This document shows positions 9,701 through 15,567 of a stretch of 16,186 nucleotides of DNA, piece by piece. The notes under the pieces were generated by a model, which worked only from the letters and a program-made list of their open reading frames with translations, was not told the origin of the DNA and searched no databases. The translations under genes and the position numbers were made by a program. Position 1 is the first letter of the stretch. Every line of letters starts with the position of its first letter. This DNA comes from Gp6-AA40 sp964505975 (GTDB lineage Bacteria > Acidobacteriota > Vicinamibacteria > Vicinamibacterales > UBA2999): the NCBI GenBank assembly GCA_964505975.1, contig CAZDLW010000117.1, positions 1 through 16,186 on the forward strand, in the 5' to 3' direction.

Positions 9701-10284
9701 GCCTGGCCCGGCTCGTGGCGTCGGCGGCGTGGGACTCGCGAAACGATCCGGGCGACACGAGCCGGGGCACGCTCGTGTCGACTGTACTCGAGTATGCGCC
9801 CGAGGCGCTCGGATCGGACATCCGCTTCGTGAAGACGCTCACACAGGCATATCACTTCCGCCCGTGGCGCGGCATCGTGCTCGCGTCAGCGGCGCGCGTC
9901 GGTACGGCGCAGGCGCTCGGCGGGCAGGAACTGATCCTGTCGGAGCGATTCTTCGCCGGGGGCTCGCGGACCGTGCGCGGCGTGCCCGAGGCCAGCCTGG
10001 GGGAACGGGACTTCCTCGATGAGGCCATCGGCGGCGAGGGGCTGATCGTGCTGAATCAGGAGGTGCGCATTCCCCTGCACCGGTGGTTCCGCGCGGTCGG
10101 GTTCGTCGACGCCGGAAACGCCTTCGCCACGCTCGGCGACATGTCCCTGCGCGGTCTGGTGGGATCGACTGGCGTCGGACTCAGGATCGTCACGCCGGTG
10201 GTGATGGTCCGCGTCGATTACGGGCGCGTCGTCTGGAACGGCTCGGGACACCGCTGGATGTTCGGGATCGGGCAGGCGTTCTGA
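3766..10284 (+). CDS. TamB-Omp85 (TamA/BamA-like) fusion protein
   Basis: This 2172-residue protein has TamB at its front and an Omp85 outer-membrane assembly factor at its back. Residues about 12-33 form an uncleaved N-terminal membrane anchor. About 35-1120 is AsmA/TamB-like beta-rich sequence expected to form a long periplasmic hydrophobic groove. About 1120-1430 is the DUF490/TamB C-terminal domain (for example GRAEVREGGQLYLGRNVY, SNPNAPELTSED, LASLLLTGRP). Then come five POTRA-like units, roughly 1450-1524, 1525-1602, 1603-1683, 1684-1762 and 1763-1840, and a beta-barrel (about 1841-2172) with the Omp85 loop-6 motif GSRTVRG (VRG at 2070-2072) and a C-terminal beta-signal ending in Phe. 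In E. coli TamA (outer membrane) and TamB (inner membrane) are separate proteins, and the TamB C-terminus contacts TamA POTRA1; the order here matches that contact. Expected role: outer-membrane protein insertion and/or phospholipid transport. The ATG has AAGGCGAG directly upstream. Confidence 0.93.
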   Translation: MTADSRPVRRVVRYLVIAALALGASAATLAVLVHLPPVRAAVLRRAAALLEEQYGLRLEARRLDYRLWSLRAELHDVRLTALGDDTPLLEARRVGARVAERTLLGQFALEHVELEAPVLRVLQRADGSSNLPPRGGGDGGEPAALDLALLEAFNLAVEYADEAGNVRVRVPDATITLARSQGRIALNAPAELQFGDMTIQIDDLDGDAAFDGRDLHFTMLTASAEEGRLSVSGTLQLLRSEPSMALTFIGDVHTAVLTRRLLGNDNDVQGQVAVRGQARGTLVEPQVALTASSTRLAWRDVIVTDVTTSARLTGRSLEVEQLSLEVAGGRIDGSGRLAMATPGDTRVDLAWSGIDLATVAAWVGPEFVVPANTTDGNLTASGPLDDIAAWQGEAAIRALPAANRRGRLSVPGTSRLRLASGRWHLDSAHALANVAPIRVELTGVLAPEDLGRSTMAGTADLDGTDLGALGEALRAAGLFEPPDPPPSGRIEGRVAVSGTLGAPRASFTVTSDRIDIAQQTFTAVAARGGVDASRVVVDELSALAGDADVPSGRMQATGEYQFASGRYRTDGTVERWRLAGDEPAYSAVVDGRFDVQGVGEDVRGTAQIAVDDATVSGIALGPITADIGLEGRQARMTARAPELNVSAEADMSLTAPYQAVGTITARNLDVSRFAAAAGTALAVAGTLDAEMKFEGPASDWRSGVVTAEVPALDLRLGELPIRAQQPLMARVVGGRLFVDRFEAGVGDTHLAASGSLEVLDAPSPRAGGPLIVTLDGDLDAVVRAVSATGLTTVPIAGGSGPAALLAVIDGSLAQPIVTADLEVGPGAVRLRDDLPEVRNVRLRARVDGDVLDVREASATFAEARLEATARAPLDLLWSPDSVDGRWELRARATNVTPAMLRPFVEADALEQIEGSIDATAELAGSSASLMDAAGEVRLDRLDLVIAGLPIRQRAPTRLTVGDRFARVASWNWEGEGATLDIQGQVHLPTRQAALLADGIIDLRLLTPFVRASGLATGGRFETHLSVTGPVDDLRVDGSAVVSGGEIRMTEPRLVISDLSAQAVLSRSSAHITSLTATANGAPMTAKGEAAWRADSGLSLKVNGTVEGMPIEIVQGLQTELDANLAFAFTAAADEEGSGQISGMVTIVRGAYREQIGVVTALLTRLRTTALTTTPTAAAPVGSPINLDVRVVTEEDLVVDNNLASVQLGADLRVIGTLERPVLSGRAEVREGGQLYLGRNVYTLQSGTFDFTNTTAIDPEMNILASTRVPGADIDVRLTGTVSNPNAPELTSEDSDFGEADLASLLLTGRPFDDLATEEAAVIGAQVLGNLSGEVLGLAGRVVGLDVVRLGDVSTMSGRSDPTAVATAVDPTTRLTFGKSFGTTLDVTYSQSLRNGAAQTWIVDYVPLRRLGLRLISNDEDLRTYEFRHEVSFGGSPPAARRRARQRTPPVVAGVTIGGNLVLSEERVRRTLQLSSGRPFDFIRWQNDRDRLVRLYASERRYSTQISATRMETESGVELIYEIDAGPETRVSVNGAQVPDSVIRGVEELWAESTFDSFVADEAATRVRRQLQENGYLDALVAARFIDEPGIRTLVLDVETGVRATAVELRVDAADEELRREVEAWLSGIGPQARAAIDPPAVERDLLELLRQRGYMAPRVSIGSASFEGTVAVIPVTVRPGPQFTIGNLAFEGVHGIDPALVQEVSGLATGLLHAAEAIESARTEVQALYGREGFPNATVAVRQTVRDKVVDVEFVVEEGPRQVVGPIDVSGHRSATEEFIVRTVALEPGVPLRTADWLAARRRLFDTGLFRRVDIAADPLGEVDGAGVVPMRIPVTVEEWPSLRLRYGFQAAEERRLDEVEGRDLVPGISADLVRRSLFGRPISVGGAFDLRTRDQEGRVFARVPTLFGLPVESLLTANRSRRPIGDSERIDMRTGVAWEQQVRIRQHLRASYSYRFERSRTDLPPDEFLGPLPPVIISLARLVASAAWDSRNDPGDTSRGTLVSTVLEYAPEALGSDIRFVKTLTQAYHFRPWRGIVLASAARVGTAQALGGQELILSERFFAGGSRTVRGVPEASLGERDFLDEAIGGEGLIVLNQEVRIPLHRWFRAVGFVDAGNAFATLGDMSLRGLVGSTGVGLRIVTPVVMVRVDYGRVVWNGSGHRWMFGIGQAF
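4168..4175 (+). repeat. Run of eight G in the TamB-Omp85 gene
   Basis: Eight consecutive G lie at codons 135-137, in a Gly-rich linker (PPRGGGDGGEP) of the N-terminal TamB part. One-base slippage would end the reading frame early. The run may be a phase-variation site, or simply a place where sequencing errors are likely. Confidence 0.9.
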
Positions 10285-10290
10285 TCACCT

Positions 10291-10890
10291 TCACCGCCCC
10301 CGGACGGTCTTCATGATCTGCAGCACCTCGGGCCGCTCGGGCGCTCGGGGGGCGAGCTTCAGGAACTGCTCGAAGTGAATGGCCATCCGATCGGGCCGCC
10401 CCGATCGATAGTTCATCAGGCCGGCGTAGTAGTGGGCGTACGCGCTGGACGGGTTCAGCTGCGCCGCGGTGTCGAAGGCCTGGGTGGCCTCGGCCCACTG
10501 CTGCCGGCGGGCGAGCACCAGTCCCAGCTGAAACCTCGACTCGTACTGCTTTGGCGCCAGCTCGACCGCCCGTGTCGCGGCGGCGTGGGCGCTGTCCAGA
10601 TCGCCGCGCAGGATGTGCGAGGCGGACAGGCCGATGTACCGCCACGCGTTGTCTTCGGGCAGGTCGGCGAGACGCCCGTACGCGGCCAGCGCCTCGTCGT
10701 CGTTGCCGAGCTTCTGGAAGCTTTGCGCCGCCACGTAGACGGCGGCCGGAGGAGCTTCCGGTGGCGTGGCGTCCACCACCTGTTTGTACTGGCCAGATTC
10801 GAACAGCCGTCCCAGCTGTCCGGGATCCTGGCCGGCGGCTGCCGCGGGCACCACGAGCGAGAGGGCGAGGACGAGGAGTGTTCTTGCCAT
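10291..10890 (-). CDS. Secreted tetratricopeptide repeat (TPR) protein
   Basis: This is a 199-residue exported scaffold protein of unknown partner. A signal peptide is clear: MARTLLVLALSLVVPAAAAG with probable cleavage near residue 19-20, leaving a QDPG mature start, so it acts in the periplasm. The mature part is all helical with about four TPR units from residue 45 to 185, including GNDDEALAAYGRLADLPED, RGDLDSAHAAATRAVELAP, RQQWAEATQAFDTAAQLNP and SGRPDRMAIHFEQFLKLAP. The ATG at 10890 is chosen because the signal peptide starts there; an upstream in-frame start at 10935 would put 15 polar residues before it. No strong Shine-Dalgarno sequence is seen. A TACAAT at -12 to -7 from the ATG could be a -10 box giving an almost leaderless mRNA. 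It lies tail to tail with the TamB-Omp85 gene, six bases apart, and downstream of osmC on the same strand. Confidence 0.85.
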   Translation of the reverse strand: MARTLLVLALSLVVPAAAAGQDPGQLGRLFESGQYKQVVDATPPEAPPAAVYVAAQSFQKLGNDDEALAAYGRLADLPEDNAWRYIGLSASHILRGDLDSAHAAATRAVELAPKQYESRFQLGLVLARRQQWAEATQAFDTAAQLNPSSAYAHYYAGLMNYRSGRPDRMAIHFEQFLKLAPRAPERPEVLQIMKTVRGR

Positions 10891-10963
10891 GAAACGATTG
10901 TACGGCACCACTGGCGGTGCGCGCGCATCAGCCACAGCCGCCCCCCTGCGGTGCAGCCCGTGC

Positions 10964-11407
10964 TCAGGATGCCCGGGCTTCGACGGTGATGGTGACGGAG
11001 CCTCTGAGGGCGTTCGAAATCGGGCACCCCTTTTCCGCGCCCACCGCGAGGTTCTGGAGCTTGCCCGCGTCGATCCCCTGGAGCCCCTCCACCGTCGCCA
11101 TGAGATGCGACGTCGTGACCTTGATGCCGGTGTCCCCCTTATCGGCGGTCACCGTGGCCGTCACCCTCACGCGCGAGGCCGAGCCGCCCTGCTTCCCGAT
11201 GGTGTTGGTGAGCACCATCGCGTAGCAGACCGCATGCGCCGCGGCGAGCAGCTCTTCGGGCGTGGTGTTGCCGTCGCCTTTCTCGGCGATCCGGCTGGGG
11301 AACGTCACCGGCAGCGAGAAGGCGCCCGTGCCGGCGCTCGCCGTGCCGCTGCCGTCCATGAGTCCGCCAGTCCATTCCACATCGGCGTGTCGTGCGAACG
11401 TTGCCAT
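10964..11407 (-). CDS. osmC: OsmC-family peroxiredoxin (organic hydroperoxide reductase)
   Basis: This 147-residue protein belongs to the OsmC subfamily, thiol peroxidases that reduce organic hydroperoxides using two reactive cysteines in a homodimer. Both are present: Cys61 in the AAHAVCYAM helix and Cys128 in EKGCPISNALRG. The conserved Arg39 (FPSR) and Glu51/Glu52 (TTPEELLAAAH) of the active site are also visible, and the length equals that of E. coli OsmC. The ATG at 11407 is chosen because it has a strong GGAGGG ribosome binding site (11412-11417); a TTG codon directly before it is less likely. A TATCAT on the minus strand at 11428-11433 could be the -10 box. The gene is divergent from the kaiC-like gene across 261 bases and is followed 73 bases later by the TPR gene. 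Cytoplasmic, probably stress-induced. Confidence 0.95.
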   Translation of the reverse strand: MATFARHADVEWTGGLMDGSGTASAGTGAFSLPVTFPSRIAEKGDGNTTPEELLAAAHAVCYAMVLTNTIGKQGGSASRVRVTATVTADKGDTGIKVTTSHLMATVEGLQGIDAGKLQNLAVGAEKGCPISNALRGSVTITVEARAS

Positions 11408-11630
11408 CAACCCTCCAGAAAGTCCCGATGATAATGCGGATGGACATCGATCTGCGGAGGCGTAACAGAGTACGCGCTTCAGCTTGCGCGTCCCCCGACG
11501 TCGATCGCCTTGATACCGTCGAGCCCGGCGCCGCTACCAGCTCACGGCATTGAAATTGCCACTCAGGACAACAGGCCCGGGGCGAGGTTTCCAGCTCAGC
11601 GGGCGACTCCCGCCGGGCGCGCACGGATGA

Positions 11631-11636
11631 TATATT
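11631..11636 (+). promoter_or_regulatory. Possible -10 box of the kaiC-like operon
   Basis: TATATT lies in a short AT-rich patch (GATGATATATT) inside GC-rich DNA, 32 bases before the ATG at 11669. No convincing -35 hexamer is seen at the proper distance, so the call rests on the -10 match and its position only. Confidence 0.35.
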
Positions 11637-11668
11637 CGCGGCCCACTCGATGCACAGTGCTTCAGGTC

Positions 11669-13171
11669 ATGCGAACAGACAACACTGCGGAACGGGTCCA
11701 CACCGGCATCGCCGGGCTCGACCACCTCCTGCATGGCGGTCTGCCACGCGGCCGGCTGCACCTGATCGAAGGTGAACCTGGAGCCGGCAAGACGACCCTG
11801 GCGATGCAATTCCTCCTCGAGGGGCGGCGGACCGGGGAACGCGGCCTGTACGTCACGCTCTCCGAAACGTCCGAGGAACTGCATCAGGTCGCCGCCTCGC
11901 ATGGCTGGAACCTGGACGGTGTCGAGACGTTTCAGCTGGCGCCCATCGGCGAGCGCGCAGCCGACGAGTACACGCTCTATCACCCGGCGGAGATCGAGCT
12001 GGCCGATCTGACGAAGACCGTGCTGCAACATGTCGAGACGACCAGGCCGACGCGTGTCGTGTTCGATTCTCTGTCGGAGCTCAGACTGCTGGCGAGAGAC
12101 CCGCTGCGCTACCGGCGGCAGATCCTCGGCCTGAAGGAGTTCTTCTCGCAGAAGCCCGCGACGGTGCTGCTCCTCGACGATCATTCCGTCGGCGAGGCGG
12201 ATCTGCAGCTTCGGAGCCTGGCTCACGGCGTCGTCCTCCTCGAGCATCTTCCGTTCGAGTACGGCCGGGCACGACGACGGCTGCGCGTCGTGAAGATCCG
12301 TGGCGCCGCCATCACGGAAGGCTTTCACGACTTCGTCATCCTGCGCGGAGGCCTCACAGTCTTTCCGCAGCTCGTGCCCGACAGTTCGAGAGCGCGGCCG
12401 CCGGCACCGGTGGCGAGCGGCCTTCCGGAACTCGACGCCCTGCTGGGCGGCGGCCTCACCTGGGGCACGACCACGTTGTTCATCGGGCCGGCGGGCGCCG
12501 GCAAGTCGACGGTCGCCGCACAGTATCTGTGCGGCGCGGCGAATCCGGCTGCCACGAAGGCCGCGGTGTTCCTGTTCGACGAGAGGCGGGCCACCTTCCT
12601 GGCTCGCTGCGACGCGCTCGGGATGCATGCGTCGGCGCGTGTCGAGTCGGGCCATCTCCTGGTCGAACAGGTGGACCCGGGCGCGAACTCGCCGGGTGAG
12701 TTCGCGCACCGGATCAGGCGGTTCGTCGAAACCGACGGCGTGCGCCTCGTGGGCATCGACACGTTGAACGGGTACTTCAACGCGATCCCCAGCACGGATG
12801 CGCCGGTCATCCGCATGCACGAACTGCTCTCGTTCCTGAACGAGCGGGGCGTCGCGACGCTCGTCGTGCTGGCGCAGCACGGCATGGTGGGATCGGCGAT
12901 GTCCGTCCCGGTCGACATGAGCTATCTGGCGGACGCCATCGTGATGCTCCGCTTCTTCGAGGCGAACGGGCAGGTGCGAAAGGCGATCTCCGTCGTGAAG
13001 AAGCGAACGGGCACGCACGAGAACACCATCCGCGAGCTGAGGCTCGGTCCCGACCGCATTCAGGTCGGGGAGCCGTTGAAGGATTTCCGGGGCGTCCTGA
13101 CCGGTGTCCCGGAGTACACCGGTTCGACGAGACCACTGCTGGCCGATGCCGACTCACGAGCACAACACTGA
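11669..13171 (+). CDS. KaiC-like protein with two RecA-type ATPase domains
   Basis: This 500-residue cytoplasmic ATPase has the tandem CI-CII layout of the circadian protein KaiC (519 residues in Synechococcus). CI has Walker A GEPGAGKTT (Lys41) and Walker B-like RVVFDSLSEL. CII has Walker A GPAGAGKST (Lys279) and VRLVGIDTLNGY. By manual alignment the catalytic Glu pair of KaiC CI (E77/E78) corresponds to Ser65-Glu66 here and the CII pair (E318/E319) to Asp304-Glu305. The CII phosphosites S431/T432 correspond to Ser418-Tyr419, so only the serine is kept. The ATG at 11669 is preferred because the family similarity starts at MRTDNTAERVHTGI; the frame is open back to 11510 but that part is unlike KaiC. 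No kaiA or kaiB is in view. The gene overlaps the following kinase gene by 26 bases. Probable role: ATP-dependent signalling scaffold, not proven to be a clock. Confidence 0.88.
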   Translation: MRTDNTAERVHTGIAGLDHLLHGGLPRGRLHLIEGEPGAGKTTLAMQFLLEGRRTGERGLYVTLSETSEELHQVAASHGWNLDGVETFQLAPIGERAADEYTLYHPAEIELADLTKTVLQHVETTRPTRVVFDSLSELRLLARDPLRYRRQILGLKEFFSQKPATVLLLDDHSVGEADLQLRSLAHGVVLLEHLPFEYGRARRRLRVVKIRGAAITEGFHDFVILRGGLTVFPQLVPDSSRARPPAPVASGLPELDALLGGGLTWGTTTLFIGPAGAGKSTVAAQYLCGAANPAATKAAVFLFDERRATFLARCDALGMHASARVESGHLLVEQVDPGANSPGEFAHRIRRFVETDGVRLVGIDTLNGYFNAIPSTDAPVIRMHELLSFLNERGVATLVVLAQHGMVGSAMSVPVDMSYLADAIVMLRFFEANGQVRKAISVVKKRTGTHENTIRELRLGPDRIQVGEPLKDFRGVLTGVPEYTGSTRPLLADADSRAQH

Positions 13172-14732
13172 TCCTCAGGATCGGGTGCTGATCTTCACAC
13201 CGATCGGGCGCGATGCCGAGCTCACGCGTGACCTCCTGCAACGCGCGTCGATCGGCTGCGTCGTCTGCCGTTCACTGGGCATGCTGATCGAAGCGTTCGA
13301 CGCCGCGGGGGCTGGCGCACTGCTGCTCACGGAGGAAGCGCTCGACGAACCGGGGTTCTCGGAGCTCGTGGCACATCTCGAGCAGCAGCCGCCATGGTCC
13401 GATGTACCGGTCCTGCTCTTTGCCGACGGCCATGGCACAGTGACGCCCCGCGCCATCCGGTCGATCGACACGCTGCGGAACGTCACGCTGCTGGACCGGC
13501 CGATTCGGGTGGCGGCCGTCCTCAGCACGATACGGGCGGCGCTGCGCGGCAGAGCGCGGCAGTACGAGGTGCGCGACCTGCTGGTTGCCCTGCACCGCGC
13601 GAGGACGCAAGCGGAGAGCGCGAACCGATTGAAAGACGAATTCCTGGCGACTCTTTCCCACGAGCTCCGCACGCCGCTGAATGCCATCCTCGGCTGGACC
13701 TCCATGCTCGTACGCGGGCAGGTCGAGCCCAGCCGGTTTCCCCGCGTCTTCGAGGCGCTCGATCGCAACGCCCAGGCGCAGGCGCAATTGACGGCGGACG
13801 TGCTGGACGTGTCGCGCATCATCACCGGCAAGCTGACGCTGCAGCCGGCGACCGTCGACCTGTGCGACATCGTGGCGCGGGCGGTCGATGCCGTGCGTCC
13901 CGCGGCGGCCGCCAGGAGTGTGGTCCTCACGGTACGCGAGCCGCCGGCCTGCTTCGTCTTCGGCGATCCCGATCGACTGCAGCAGATTTTCTGGAACCTT
14001 CTGAGCAACGCAATCAAGTTCACGCCGCGGGCCGGCTCCGTCGACATCGATGTCACACGCCGCACGAACGGCATCGTCGCCACGGTGACGGACACCGGCA
14101 TCGGCATCCCCCGTGAATTCGTGCCGTTCGTGTTCGATCGCTTCCGTCAGGCGGATCAGTCTTCCACCCGCGCCCACAGCGGCCTCGGCCTCGGGCTGTC
14201 GATCGTGAAGCACCTCACCGAACTGCACGGCGGCACCGTGAGCGCCGCCAGCGAAGGGGCAGGACGGGGCGCCCGCTTCGAGGTGCGGCTGCCTGCCGTC
14301 GAGGACGTTCGCCTCTCCGGCTCTGCCTCCGAGAGCGCCGCCGAACGGAGTGTGCACCTCGATGGCCGCTCGATTCTCGTCGTCGATGATGACGAGTCGA
14401 CCCGGGACGTCGTGACGGCGGTATTGGAGGCGGCGCACGCGCAGGTACGCGTCGCGGCGTCGGTGGCCGAAGCCAGGCAGCGGCTCGCGGAGCAGACGCC
14501 TGCGGTGATCATCGCGGACCTCGGCATGCCGGGCGAGGACGGGTTCTCGTTCATCCGCGGCGTACGCCGGTCGAGCGCACCCGGCGTTCCCGCGATCGCG
14601 CTGTCCGCGTACGCGGATGCGGCCTCGCGTGAGGCCGCACTCGTCGCCGGGTTCACCGCGTTCCTCCCGAAGCCCGCTCGGCCGCACACGCTCGTCGAGC
14701 TCGTGTGGTCTCTGTTGAACGAGCGTCGGTAG
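13146..14732 (+). CDS. Hybrid histidine kinase with N-terminal pseudo-receiver and C-terminal receiver
   Basis: This is a 528-residue soluble sensor kinase with no membrane segment. In order: a receiver-like domain at about 13-125 that has LLLTEEALDE where the phospho-accepting Asp should be, so it is probably a pseudo-receiver; a short coiled coil (about 130-160); HisKA with SHELRTPLNAILGW and His172; HATPase_c with N-box NLLSNAIKF (Asn288), DTGIGIP (Asp316) and GLGLGLSIVKHL; and a complete receiver with VVDDDES, phosphoacceptor Asp458 (IADLGMPGEDG) and Lys509. The start at 13146 overlaps the kaiC-like gene by 26 bases. An in-frame GTG at 13185, 13 bases after the kaiC-like stop, or a GTG at 13104 are alternatives. 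The arrangement implies that the kinase reads out the state of the KaiC-like protein, with phosphate passing from His172 to Asp458 and perhaps on to an unseen partner. Confidence 0.92.
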   Translation: MPTHEHNTDPQDRVLIFTPIGRDAELTRDLLQRASIGCVVCRSLGMLIEAFDAAGAGALLLTEEALDEPGFSELVAHLEQQPPWSDVPVLLFADGHGTVTPRAIRSIDTLRNVTLLDRPIRVAAVLSTIRAALRGRARQYEVRDLLVALHRARTQAESANRLKDEFLATLSHELRTPLNAILGWTSMLVRGQVEPSRFPRVFEALDRNAQAQAQLTADVLDVSRIITGKLTLQPATVDLCDIVARAVDAVRPAAAARSVVLTVREPPACFVFGDPDRLQQIFWNLLSNAIKFTPRAGSVDIDVTRRTNGIVATVTDTGIGIPREFVPFVFDRFRQADQSSTRAHSGLGLGLSIVKHLTELHGGTVSAASEGAGRGARFEVRLPAVEDVRLSGSASESAAERSVHLDGRSILVVDDDESTRDVVTAVLEAAHAQVRVAASVAEARQRLAEQTPAVIIADLGMPGEDGFSFIRGVRRSSAPGVPAIALSAYADAASREAALVAGFTAFLPKPARPHTLVELVWSLLNERR

Positions 14733-14762
14733 ACTCGCGTCGTGAAGCGGTCTCAGACATGC

Positions 14763-15185
14763 TCAACGGTCCGAGGCGGAGCCTCGCAAGAACTGGGAGC
14801 AGCGGCTCTCTTGTTTGCGCCCAGATCGATTGTCGTCACGAGCGGATGGGAACGAATACCGGCCCATACCAGTCCTCGTCGCGGCTCGCTCGGGCCAGCA
14901 GGCGAGGTCGCCCGCGATCCTTCCAGGCGAGGCCGCCTGACGGTCGACGACGACGACTCGGACGGCTTGGCCCGTGCGGATGCGCTCAGTCGCAAGGCCG
15001 GCAAGCGGACGATCCTGTGTCACGATGACCCGACCGTTGGCCACAGCCCAGTCGACTACGGTGACGTCGGGCGCTCCGCTCATGCCAAGCTCCTGAATCG
15101 TCACGACATCGACGTCGGGGTGCCTGGCGCGAAGCGCCTTCAGCGGATGGTGGCTGGTGTCCTCGTCCCAGAGATAGCGAATCAG
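14763..15185 (-). CDS. DUF5615 PIN-like protein, predicted toxin
   Basis: This is the predicted toxin of a DUF433/DUF5615 pair. DUF5615 has a PIN-like fold and is predicted to be an RNase. The acidic positions are present: WDED (Asp7, Glu8, Asp9), GAPD (Asp40), DWA (Asp45) and TQDR (Asp58). No ATG, GTG or TTG occurs near the point where the family similarity starts; the best choices are CTG at 15185, whose last two bases are shared with the antitoxin's TGA, or ATT at 15182. Translation is probably by coupling with the antitoxin. The family normally ends near a segment like RYSFP (about residue 113); here about 26 Arg/Ser-rich residues follow, suggesting that the original stop codon was lost. 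It lies convergent with the kinase gene, 30 bases away. Confidence 0.8.
   Translation of the reverse strand: MIRYLWDEDTSHHPLKALRARHPDVDVVTIQELGMSGAPDVTVVDWAVANGRVIVTQDRPLAGLATERIRTGQAVRVVVVDRQAASPGRIAGDLACWPERAATRTGMGRYSFPSARDDNRSGRKQESRCSQFLRGSASDR
14772..14786. repeat. Short hairpin in the 3' extension of the DUF5615 gene
   Basis: CGAGGC (14772-14777) and GCCTCG (14781-14786) form a perfect 6-base stem with a 3-base loop. It lies between the convergent kinase and toxin genes, where a terminator would be useful, but there is no T tract on either strand, so this is not a standard intrinsic terminator. Confidence 0.4.
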
Positions 15186-15508
15186 CGTTCGATGCGCTTC
15201 GTGAGCTTCTGCCGCAGGTTCGGCTGCGGGAACTCGCTCCGGAGGCGATCCATCATGTCGCTTGCGGCCTGCTGCTGCTCGCGCAGATAGCGATCGACGT
15301 CGGTTCGATGGCGGAGATAGTAGGCGATGACGTCGTAGACGTCCGCAAGCTCCAGGGACGGATACTCTTCGACGATCTGCTCGGGCGTGCCACGTCGGTG
15401 AAAGGCTGCCACGACCGAGTCCAGCGACACTCGTGTCGATCCGACTCGGAGAACGCCGGCAGTGTCCTCGTGCAGCGGTGGGGCTTCGGCGTGGACATCG
15501 AGCGCCAT
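15182..15508 (-). CDS. DUF433 protein, predicted antitoxin
   Basis: This 108-residue protein carries a DUF433 helix-turn-helix domain and is the predicted antitoxin and autorepressor of the downstream DUF5615 protein. The visible core begins with GVLRVGSTRVSLDSVVAAF and continues through the typical GTPEQIVEEYPSLELADVYDVIAYYL (residues about 40-65), followed by a charged C-terminal helix (HRTDVDRYLREQQQAASDMM) that may bind the toxin. The ATG at 15508 has AAAGGAT as ribosome binding site at good distance. The stop codon overlaps the probable CTG start of the toxin gene, as expected of a coupled antitoxin-toxin operon. It is divergent from the csb1 fragment on the other strand; the 59 bases between must hold its promoter. 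Confidence 0.88.
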   Translation of the reverse strand: MALDVHAEAPPLHEDTAGVLRVGSTRVSLDSVVAAFHRRGTPEQIVEEYPSLELADVYDVIAYYLRHRTDVDRYLREQQQAASDMMDRLRSEFPQPNLRQKLTKRIER

Positions 15509-15509
15509 A

Positions 15510-15532
15510 GGGATCCTTTGTGATGGTATCCC
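15510..15532. promoter_or_regulatory. Inverted repeat, possible operator of the DUF433/DUF5615 operon
   Basis: GGGATCC (15510-15516) and GGTATCCC (15525-15532) are near-complementary arms with one bulged base, directly upstream of the DUF433 start and over its ribosome binding site. The position suits autoregulation by the antitoxin. The repeat is short, so chance is possible. Confidence 0.3.
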
Positions 15533-15567
15533 ACGTCGGATGGAGTGCCGAGCCCTGCTGTAGGCGC

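Noticed and set aside
8707..9855. 382-codon minus-strand open frame opposite POTRA and barrel
   Set aside because: Antisense shadow; the plus-strand POTRA and Omp85 features are clear.
10900..10963. Small inverted repeats between osmC and the TPR gene as a terminator
   Set aside because: Stems are only 4-5 bases and there is no T tract.
11534..13018. 494-codon minus-strand open frame opposite the kaiC-like gene
   Set aside because: Rich in Arg, Gln and Glu with no motif; the opposite strand has two Walker A motifs.
13272..14687. 471-codon minus-strand open frame opposite the kinase
   Set aside because: Antisense shadow of a kinase with all catalytic boxes.
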